Shown: positions 1 through 4,408 of the stretch, one piece after another
How positions within the stretch are numbered: position 1 is the stretch's first letter
Layout of the letters: each line of letters begins with the position of its first letter
NCBI GenBank assembly: GCA_017628595.1
Contig: JAGBYV010000361.1
Span: 1 to 5,213 of the forward strand
From: Alistipes sp.
Lineage (GTDB): Bacteria; Bacteroidota; Bacteroidia; Bacteroidales; Rikenellaceae
Direction of reading: 5' to 3'
DNA length: 5,213 bases
Position numbers and translations under genes: made by a program
Notes under the pieces: generated by a model
Databases searched by the model: none
Seen by the model: only the letters and a program-made list of their open reading frames with translations
Told to the model about the DNA's origin: nothing

Positions 1-331
1 CTTCGATTGTGGCCTTCTCGCCTTTGGCTAAATGCACCAGCACAACCAGTAGTGCTGCAGCCGCCGCGCCGAAAGCCAGGGATGCTCCCCAGCGTCGCCA
101 CTTTCGCCAGAATAATCGCTCGCTCTGTCGCCAATAGCCGATGCATAGACACACGAACATCACAGCGCTTAGGGGCAACATCACCCACATCAATACGCTA
201 TCCAGAATCTGCACAACCTCGCTATGCGCCCACAGCGCATCGGACATGCGCTGGATATAGGTTATCACTATCGATACTAATAGTAGGCACGCCCACACTA
301 TCTGAAACCACGTTTTCTGAAACTCTCCCAT
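1..331 (-). CDS. Multi-pass membrane protein of unknown function, 3' end cut by window edge
   Basis: This minus-strand reading frame starts at the ATG at 331-329 and stays open for 110 codons to the window edge, so its C terminus is missing. I do not recognise the family. Three hydrophobic segments are visible at about residues 8-26, 47-66 and 82-101. The loop between the second and third is rich in Arg and Trp (about residues 67-81), so by the positive-inside rule that loop and the N terminus should be cytoplasmic. It begins 12 nt after the stop of the 19-residue ORF and is co-directional with the ribbon-helix-helix and SPFH genes, which suggests it is the fourth gene of that operon. No clear Shine-Dalgarno sequence precedes the ATG, which is normal for Bacteroidota. 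The plus-strand frame over the same bases lacks membrane or domain character and is treated as a shadow. Membrane location is a fair inference; the function is unknown. Confidence 0.72.
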   Translation of the reverse strand, partial: MGEFQKTWFQIVWACLLLVSIVITYIQRMSDALWAHSEVVQILDSVLMWVMLPLSAVMFVCLCIGYWRQSERLFWRKWRRWGASLAFGAAAAALLVVLVHLAKGEKATIE

Positions 332-343
332 AGTTTATGCATT

Positions 344-403
344 TTATAATCTGTAAATCCACATTGCTACCGCAGAAGCGAAGATAACATAAACGCTTAC
401 CAT
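344..403 (-). CDS. Possible 19-residue hydrophobic small protein, overlapping the stop of the upstream gene
   Basis: A short minus-strand ORF encodes MVSVYVIFASAVAMWIYRL. Its ATG shares one base with the stop codon of the ribbon-helix-helix gene (TAATG), a layout typical of translational coupling by stop-restart. It ends 12 nt before the ATG of the downstream membrane protein, so it fills a gap that would otherwise be 71 nt in a run of closely spaced genes. The product would be one short hydrophobic helix ending in Tyr-Arg-Leu, a possible single-pass membrane peptide. It is in the same frame as the downstream gene, separated from it by two in-frame TAA stops, so it could instead be a decayed N-terminal piece of that gene. 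At this length chance cannot be excluded. Confidence 0.42.
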   Translation of the reverse strand: MVSVYVIFASAVAMWIYRL

Positions 404-609
404 TACTCCTCGCTTGATGCTGTGTTGCTTTCAGTCTTTGCCACCTTTGGCTTTTTCAGACGGCCACTGCGTCGCAGAGCATCCGCAATGATCCACTGCA
501 ACTGTCCGTTGATGCTTCGGAATTCATCCTCGGCCCAACGCTCCAGCGCATCCATGGTGGCGGCATCGACTCGCAATACAAAACTTTTGTTTTCCGTCTT
601 CTTTGCCAT
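403..609 (-). CDS. Arc-type ribbon-helix-helix DNA-binding protein
   Basis: This 68-residue protein closely follows the pattern of phage P22 Arc repressor. It has a beta-strand KSFVLRV (residues 8-14), a first helix at about 16-30, the turn RSINGQ (31-36), and a second helix at about 34-47 ending RRSGR. The F-x-L-R strand, the R-S-x-N turn and the terminal G-R match the Arc family, whose members dimerise and insert the paired strands into the DNA major groove, usually at inverted-repeat operators. A Lys/Ser/Glu-rich tail (residues 51-68) is probably disordered. The gene begins 9 nt after the SPFH stop, and its TAA overlaps the ATG of the next small ORF, so all are probably co-transcribed. Some pipelines label such proteins antitoxins, but no recognisable toxin is adjacent. 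An operon-specific regulator is an inference. The ATG at 609 puts the strand where Arc has it. Confidence 0.85.
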   Translation of the reverse strand: MAKKTENKSFVLRVDAATMDALERWAEDEFRSINGQLQWIIADALRRSGRLKKPKVAKTESNTASSEE

Positions 610-618
610 TGCACAAGA

Positions 619-1566
619 TTAATGGTGCATAGTTCCAGCGTTCACTACGGGCTGTGCCGACTCGTCAGCGCACAATACTACCAGAAGGTTGGTAACCATA
701 GCGGCCTTGCGCTCCTCGTCGAGCTCTACAATGCCATCGTCGCTCAAGCGGTCGAGCGCCATCTTAACCATCGATACGGCACCCTCAACGATCTTCTCGC
801 GAGCCGAAATGATGGCGTCAGCCTGCTGGCGACGCAACATTACAGCTGCAATCTCGGGAGCATAGGCCAGATAGTTGATGCGAGCCTCCACAACCTCAAT
901 ACCTGCGATGGCCAAACGCTCAGAAAGGCGCTTCTCCAACACCTCGTTAATCTCGTCGCTGCTACTGCGCAGTGTTACGGTATCGCCATCGGCAGTGTTG
1001 TCGTCATAAGCATAAAGACCTGCTACCTGACGCAGTGCTGCATCGCTCTGGACCGATACGAAGTTCTCCAGCATACGCATACGGCTGCTCTGTGTCACCA
1101 TACCAGCGCTGTCGGCTGTAGCATCGATGTCAAAAACGGAGCGGTAGATCTCATCGCGCTTCAGACGCCATACCAGCACCAGACCAATCATAATGGGATT
1201 ACCCGACTTGTCGTTAACCTTGATGGGCTCGGCGTTGAGGTTGCGTGCGCGGAGCGAGATGTTCTTCGATGACATCAGGAAATTAACCCAATAGAAGCCA
1301 GTGTTGTAGAACGAACCACGATACTTACCAAAGAAGGTCAGCACACGTGCCTCATTGGGCTCAAGGAGCATAAAGCCCTTGCACGAAATAATTGCAAGTA
1401 GCAGAATAATAATTCCTCCCACTACCAGAATCGGACCCAGTGGCATGGGCGACTCGGCACCCTTTACAATCAACAGCACCGCACCTACGATAGCCACCAA
1501 AATAGCAAACAATGCTACAAAACCGTTGATCTTCCAACCGGTGTACTCAAAATTTTTGTTCTCCAT
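619..1566 (-). CDS. SPFH (stomatin/prohibitin/flotillin/HflK-like) membrane protein
   Basis: This 315-residue protein has two N-terminal membrane helices (about residues 15-34 and 43-61) followed by an SPFH domain (about 68-240). The domain opens with the typical LLEPNEARVLTFFGKYRGS stretch (67-85), where stomatins and HflK/C have related E-x-x-V-x-x-x-F-G-K/R patterns, and continues with a GFYWVNF segment. It ends in the helical R-R-Q-Q-A-D-A-I-I-x-A-R region (245-256) that promotes oligomerisation in this superfamily. SPFH proteins form large membrane-anchored rings or cages that organise membrane microdomains or hold proteases such as FtsH. Two membrane helices instead of one mark a less-studied subgroup. 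It is the first gene of the minus-strand run, 9 nt before the ribbon-helix-helix gene. The ATG at 1566 sits behind an A/T-rich leader of about 50 nt from the predicted promoter. The family is confident; the specific role is unknown. Confidence 0.9.
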   Translation of the reverse strand: MENKNFEYTGWKINGFVALFAILVAIVGAVLLIVKGAESPMPLGPILVVGGIIILLLAIISCKGFMLLEPNEARVLTFFGKYRGSFYNTGFYWVNFLMSSKNISLRARNLNAEPIKVNDKSGNPIMIGLVLVWRLKRDEIYRSVFDIDATADSAGMVTQSSRMRMLENFVSVQSDAALRQVAGLYAYDDNTADGDTVTLRSSSDEINEVLEKRLSERLAIAGIEVVEARINYLAYAPEIAAVMLRRQQADAIISAREKIVEGAVSMVKMALDRLSDDGIVELDEERKAAMVTNLLVVLCADESAQPVVNAGTMHH

Positions 1567-1615
1567 AAGATAATTGTTTTTAGTTAATAGTTGGTTTGTC
1601 TGTGTAATATCATTT

Positions 1616-1636
1616 TGATATCACAAAGATATATCA
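1616..1636. promoter_or_regulatory. Imperfect inverted repeat across the SPFH operon promoter, possible operator
   Basis: The half-sites TGATAT (1616-1621) and ATATCA (1631-1636) form an inverted repeat with a 9-nt centre. The site spans the -7 box and the expected transcription start of the SPFH operon. The full 21-bp span is similar in size to the operator bound by Arc repressor, and an Arc-type protein is encoded in the same operon, so autoregulation is conceivable. The surrounding DNA is A/T-rich, where such repeats arise easily by chance, so this is a hypothesis. Confidence 0.25.
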
Positions 1637-1656
1637 TTTCGTGGCTAATCTCCAAA
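1624..1656 (-). promoter_or_regulatory. Bacteroides-type promoter for the SPFH operon
   Basis: On the minus strand TATCTTTG (1631-1624) matches the Bacteroidota -7 consensus TAnnTTTG. A TTTG at 1656-1653 lies 21 nt upstream, where the -33 element is expected. Transcription would start at about 1617-1620, giving a leader of about 50 nt before the SPFH ATG. Upstream on this strand is a long A-rich tract (the T-rich plus-strand stretch at about 1669-1698), which could act like an UP element. Confidence 0.6.
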
Positions 1657-1719
1657 TATTTTCATCACTTTTTTTGATTTTTATTTTCATTTTTTTTAGG
1701 TTGTTTCGCCGAAAACTGA

Positions 1720-1727
1720 TACCTTTA
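1720..1727 (+). promoter_or_regulatory. Probable -7 box for the phosphodiesterase-fold lipoprotein gene
   Basis: TACCTTTA matches TAnnTTTG at all but the last base and lies 17 nt before the ATG at 1745, so the transcript would have a very short leader. No good TTTG is found 19-21 nt upstream (only a T-rich run and a TTG at 1701-1703), so the call is tentative. The whole divergent spacer 1567-1744 holds no gene that I can see. Confidence 0.4.
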
Positions 1728-1744
1728 CAAAAATTTCCAATACT

Positions 1745-2509
1745 ATGAAACACTTTTCTATTCTGCTCACGTTTTTTGCGTTTTGCATTCTTTCATCCTG
1801 TGGCCCACGTCAGATTCAGACGCGCCTTATGTGTTACAATGTGCATAATTGTGTGGGACTAGATGGCGAACTATCTGTCGAGCGCATCGCAGGCGTAATA
1901 AATAACGCCGAGGTTGAGGCTGTAGCACTGCAGGAGCTCGATAGTATGACAACGCGCTATCCTGGTCATGATATGCTTTCGGAGGTGGCTGCGCTCACCG
2001 GTATGTATCCTACATATGCTCCTACGATCGACTATCGAGGCGGTAAGTATGGTATAGGTATGCTTACGCGTGAAAAGCCGCTCTCTTATCGTCAAGTGCC
2101 CCTGCCGTGCCGTTCGGAGCCGCGCGCTTTGCTAATCGTGGAGCTGGAGGATTACTATTACTGCTGCACTCACCTCTCGCTGCACGAGGAGGATCGCATA
2201 TCGTCGGTAGCTATTATCATAGAGGAGTTGTCGAAGCTGGATAAGCCGGCTATCATTGCTGGTGACTTCAATGCGCTGCCCAACAGTTTCCCGATGATGG
2301 CTCTGGGTCGAAAGTTCCACGTCTTTGAGAAGTCGGGCACGCCATATACATTCCCTGCGAATGAGCCCAAACGTGAGATCGATTATGTGGCTCTGTATAC
2401 GGGTGGTGGTGCGACGGCAGAGGTGGTAGAGCACCGAGTGCTTAGTGCCCCCGTGGAGTCGGATCATGCACCTATGGTGGCGGAAGTGGTGATAACACCT
2501 GCGAAATAA
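1745..2509 (+). CDS. Endonuclease/exonuclease/phosphatase-family lipoprotein
   Basis: This 254-residue protein starts with a lipoprotein signal peptide: Lys2, a hydrophobic core, and the lipobox L-S-S-C with the acylated cysteine at residue 19. The rest is one EEP (DNase I-like) domain at about residues 26-250. The metal and catalytic motifs are all present: YNVHN (Asn32), QELDS (Glu64), YGIGMLTR (102-109), THLSLH (His143), GDFNALP (Asp174, Asn176), EIDYV (Asp213) and SDHAPM (Asp240, His241). The family cleaves phosphodiester or phosphomonoester bonds in nucleic acids, inositol phosphates or sphingolipids in a Mg2+-dependent way; the substrate cannot be told from sequence. Residues after Cys19 (G-P-R-Q-I-Q) lack the acidic stretch linked to surface export in Bacteroidota, so a periplasm-facing position is more likely. 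It is divergent from the SPFH operon and stands alone ahead of the tRNA promoter. Confidence 0.9.
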   Translation: MKHFSILLTFFAFCILSSCGPRQIQTRLMCYNVHNCVGLDGELSVERIAGVINNAEVEAVALQELDSMTTRYPGHDMLSEVAALTGMYPTYAPTIDYRGGKYGIGMLTREKPLSYRQVPLPCRSEPRALLIVELEDYYYCCTHLSLHEEDRISSVAIIIEELSKLDKPAIIAGDFNALPNSFPMMALGRKFHVFEKSGTPYTFPANEPKREIDYVALYTGGGATAEVVEHRVLSAPVESDHAPMVAEVVITPAK

Positions 2510-2545
2510 TAGGTTTGCCACTTAACCAAAAAAGTGAATAAAAAC

Positions 2546-2576
2546 TTTGCGAAGAAGAAAAAAGAGTGTATCTTTG
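2546..2576 (+). promoter_or_regulatory. Consensus Bacteroides-type promoter of the tRNA-Pro pair
   Basis: TTTG at 2546-2549 and TATCTTTG at 2569-2576 are separated by 19 nt, a full match to the Bacteroidota housekeeping consensus (TTTG, then TAnnTTTG). The predicted start is about 2581-2584, just over 20 nt before the first tRNA. Nothing else begins downstream in this orientation before the terminator, so it serves the tRNA transcript. Confidence 0.75.
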
Positions 2577-2605
2577 CCCCACGAATTCGCAAGAGTTCAC
2601 TTTCT

Positions 2606-2680
2606 CGGGATGTAGCGCAGTCCGGTTAGCGCACCTGCTTTGGGAGCAGGGGGTCCCAGGTTCGAATCCTGGTATCCCGA
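2606..2680 (+). tRNA. tRNA-Pro (anticodon TGG)
   Basis: A complete 75-nt cloverleaf can be folded by eye. The acceptor stem is CGGGATG/TATCCCG (one G-U), the D stem GCGC/GCGC, the anticodon stem CCTGC/GCAGG with loop TTTGGGA, and the T stem CCAGG/CCTGG with loop TTCGAAT. The anticodon TGG is at 2641-2643. C1-G72 with discriminator A73 are the usual bacterial tRNA-Pro identity elements. The 3' CCA is not encoded. It should read CCA and, through wobble modification, other proline codons. Confidence 0.97.
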
Positions 2681-2700
2681 CTTTTTTCGATAATTATCAT

Positions 2701-2775
2701 CGGGATGTAGCGCAGTCCGGTTAGCGCACCAGCTTCGGGAGTTGGGGGTCACAGGTTCGAATCCTGTTATCCCGA
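2701..2775 (+). tRNA. tRNA-Pro (anticodon CGG)
   Basis: This second 75-nt cloverleaf lies 20 nt after the first. The acceptor, D arm and T loop are identical to the first. The anticodon stem is CCAGC/GTTGG (one G-U) with loop TTCGGGA, and the T stem is ACAGG/CCTGT. The anticodon CGG is at 2736-2738 and reads CCG. Discriminator A73 and C1-G72 fit proline identity; the 3' CCA is not encoded. The spacer 2681-2700 contains a T6 run but no hairpin, so both tRNAs probably share one transcript. Confidence 0.97.
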
Positions 2776-2784
2776 CAGATGAAA

Positions 2785-2824
2785 AAGAGCCCGCTTAACT
2801 TATGTTAGGCGGGCTCTTCTTTTT
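2785..2824. terminator. Bidirectional Rho-independent terminator between tRNA-Pro genes and the lyase gene
   Basis: A hairpin of 15 base pairs pairs 2785-2799 with 2804-2818, with one G-U, a 9-bp GC-rich core from AGAGCCCGC, and a TTAT loop. On the plus strand it is followed by T5 (2820-2824), ending the tRNA transcript. On the minus strand the five As at 2782-2786 become a T tail, ending the convergent lyase transcript 14 nt after its stop codon. Confidence 0.92.
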
Positions 2825-2837
2825 GTGTTATAGTCTG

Positions 2838-4286
2838 TTACAGGCTATCGCCGAAGTCCTGGCGGAACTTCTCCATAAGACGTGCGGGCCAGTTGGTTGT
2901 GGGCTCCAGGCCACCCATGAAGAAACGCAATACGGGAGGCTCGTAGGTGAACTTCAAACCACCGATCAGGTGACGGTTGTCGTAAAGCCATACCAGACGG
3001 TCGATAACATAGTTGATCTGCGAGAGAGTGAACACACGGCGGGGAACAGCCAGACGCAGCAACTCTACGTCAGCAGGAATCTCCTTGCCGTTCTCGTCAC
3101 GCACGCTCGATACGGTACCACGCTCCATACCACGGATACCTGAGCAGATATAGAATGCTGCAGCCAAAGCACCTGCAGGATACTGATCCTGAGGAATATG
3201 CTCGCAGAACTTCATGGCATTGACGTGTGCACCCAAAACGCCCGGAGGTGTTACCATAGGCACACCGCGCTTCTCCAGCTCCTCTACGAGGTACTTGATG
3301 TAGTTGGGGCTCTGGCAAATCATAGTCTCGTCCAATGTCTCGTAAAGACCAACGGCCATAGCCTCAATCTCGCGAACTGAGATACCGCCATAGGTCAAGA
3401 ATCCCTCGAACAAAGGAATCTTATCCTCCATCTTGGCGTAGAGTGCACGCTGGTTGGTGCAGATACCACCACCACGAGAAGATGAGAGCTTACGAGCTGA
3501 GAAGTAAACCAGATCGGCAAGGCCGGTCATCATCTTCAGAATCTCGCCCATTGAGTTCTCCTTCCACTTATCCTCGCGCTGCTTGATCAGGTAGGCATTC
3601 TCGCCGATAAGGCTGGCATCGAGAACGAGCATGATATTGTACTTGTCGGCAATGCGACGTACGTCCATAAGGTTAGACATAGAGAAGGGCTGGCCACCGA
3701 TGAGGTTGGTAGATGCCTCCATACGGATGAAGGGGATGTTCTCCACTCCTACCTCCTGGATGGTCTGCTCCAGCTTCTCGATATCCATGTTACCCTTGAA
3801 GGGGTGATCTGACTTGAGCTCCAGTGCGTGATCGTACAAAAGCTCAACTACCTTACCGCCGCACTCGGTGATGTGTGCGAGGGTAGTGGTGAAGTGGTAG
3901 TTCATGGGAACCACGTGACCGGGCTTAACAAATGTGCGGCAGATAACGTTCTCGGCTGCACGACCCTGGTGCACGGGCAACAGATACTTCTTGCCCAATA
4001 CATCCTCTACAGCCTTCTGCAGACGCTCGAATGACTGTGAACCTGCATAAGCGTCGTCGGCCTGCATCATAGCTGCAAGCTGCTTGTCGCTCATGGCGTT
4101 TGTTCCGCTATCGGTAAGCATATCGAGGAATACGTCGCGGGTGCTAAGACGGAAAGTATTGAAACCGGCCTCCTTCATCGCCTCCAGACGGCGCTCAATG
4201 GGCACGAGGTGAAGCTTTTGCACAACACGAACCTTGTGCAACTCCATAGGAATGTCACCTCCCTGGTAGAATTTTACGGTACTCAT
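2838..4286 (-). CDS. Divergent tryptophanase/tyrosine phenol-lyase family PLP enzyme
   Basis: This 482-residue enzyme belongs to the beta-eliminating lyase family (fold-type I PLP). Recognisable motifs include LTDSGTNAMSDKQ (57-69), DAYAGS (78-83), HQGRAAEN (106-113), TNLIGGQP (193-200), LDASLIGENAYLIKQRE (222-238), SARK with the PLP lysine at 266, EGFLTYGG (294-301), RGMERG (385-390) and LRLAVPRRVFT (410-420). Family members split Trp to indole, or Tyr to phenol, plus pyruvate and ammonia. Thr133 and Arg389 sit where tyrosine phenol-lyase has its specificity pair, and FF at 455-456 is also lyase-like. However, the PLP-contacting Arg of both enzymes is Leu226, the residue before the PLP lysine is Arg265, and Arg271 and Leu351 replace an Asn and a His. 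Substrate is therefore uncertain; automated pipelines would probably say tryptophanase (tnaA). About 20 extra C-terminal residues exceed the family norm. No TnaC-like leader ORF precedes it. An alternative start is Met14 (4247). Confidence 0.85.
   Translation of the reverse strand: MSTVKFYQGGDIPMELHKVRVVQKLHLVPIERRLEAMKEAGFNTFRLSTRDVFLDMLTDSGTNAMSDKQLAAMMQADDAYAGSQSFERLQKAVEDVLGKKYLLPVHQGRAAENVICRTFVKPGHVVPMNYHFTTTLAHITECGGKVVELLYDHALELKSDHPFKGNMDIEKLEQTIQEVGVENIPFIRMEASTNLIGGQPFSMSNLMDVRRIADKYNIMLVLDASLIGENAYLIKQREDKWKENSMGEILKMMTGLADLVYFSARKLSSSRGGGICTNQRALYAKMEDKIPLFEGFLTYGGISVREIEAMAVGLYETLDETMICQSPNYIKYLVEELEKRGVPMVTPPGVLGAHVNAMKFCEHIPQDQYPAGALAAAFYICSGIRGMERGTVSSVRDENGKEIPADVELLRLAVPRRVFTLSQINYVIDRLVWLYDNRHLIGGLKFTYEPPVLRFFMGGLEPTTNWPARLMEKFRQDFGDSL
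4255..4263 (-). promoter_or_regulatory. Shine-Dalgarno-like sequence inside the lyase N terminus
   Basis: The minus strand reads GGGAGGTGA, an excellent anti-SD complement, ending 7 nt before the in-frame ATG of codon 14 (4247-4245). The annotated first ATG at 4286 has only an A/T-rich leader. This could mark the true start, giving a 469-residue protein closer to the usual length, or be a by-product of the Gln-Gly-Gly-Asp codons. Strong SDs are uncommon in Bacteroidota, which is why I keep the upstream ATG. Confidence 0.35.
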
Positions 4287-4323
4287 AATCTATTATTTGT
4301 TTTTTAATTAAATTTCTGAAGAC

Positions 4324-4331
4324 CAAAGTTA
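4324..4331 (-). promoter_or_regulatory. Bacteroides-type -7 box for the lyase gene
   Basis: TAACTTTG on the minus strand matches TAnnTTTG exactly and lies 37 nt before the ATG at 4286. The -33 position has only TTTA (4357-4354) after a 22-nt spacer, and that overlaps the T tail of the upstream terminator, so the upstream half is weak. It implies the lyase is transcribed separately from meaB. Confidence 0.5.
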
Positions 4332-4354
4332 ATATATTTTTTTAAGAAATAAGT

Positions 4355-4384
4355 AAAAAAGCCGTCTATTTTGCATAAACGGCT
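4355..4384 (-). terminator. Rho-independent terminator of meaB
   Basis: On the minus strand AGCCGT and ACGGCT form a 6-bp stem (4384-4379 with 4365-4360), extended after one mismatch by three A/T pairs around a 5-nt loop. It is followed directly by T6 (4360-4355). It begins 24 nt after the meaB stop codon, in the expected place for the end of that transcript. Confidence 0.75.
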
Positions 4385-4408
4385 CTATTTTTGGAATATT
4401 TATCCTTT

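Noticed and set aside
7..333. Plus-strand ORF of 108 residues at the left edge
   Set aside because: The minus strand over the same bases encodes a membrane protein with three helices and fits the operon; the plus-strand translation is Pro/Arg/Ser/Thr-rich without features.
403..621. A toxin-antitoxin pair, with the ribbon-helix-helix protein as antitoxin
   Set aside because: The partner on one side is an SPFH protein and on the other a 19-residue hydrophobic ORF and a membrane protein; no known toxin fold is visible. A micropeptide toxin remains only a speculation noted in the findings.
2522..2536. Small CACTT/AAGTG hairpin after the lipoprotein gene as a terminator
   Set aside because: The stem is only 5 bp and is followed by an A-rich, not T-rich, sequence on the coding strand.
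2606..2775. tRNA genes as an integration (att) site for a mobile element
   Set aside because: No integrase, partial tRNA copy or compositional change is visible on either side; the repeat is explained by two intact tRNAs.
2838..4286. Long ORFs antisense to the lyase and other genes, such as plus-strand 2802-3143 and 3828-4034 and plus-strand 622-1272 opposite the SPFH gene
   Set aside because: Their translations have no domain, signal or sensible composition, while the opposite strand encodes clear protein families. They are shadows.
4287..4408. A TnaC-like leader peptide or riboswitch upstream of the lyase
   Set aside because: The leader downstream of the predicted -7 box is about 30 nt, has no ATG before the gene start and no stable fold; the only hairpin is the meaB terminator.
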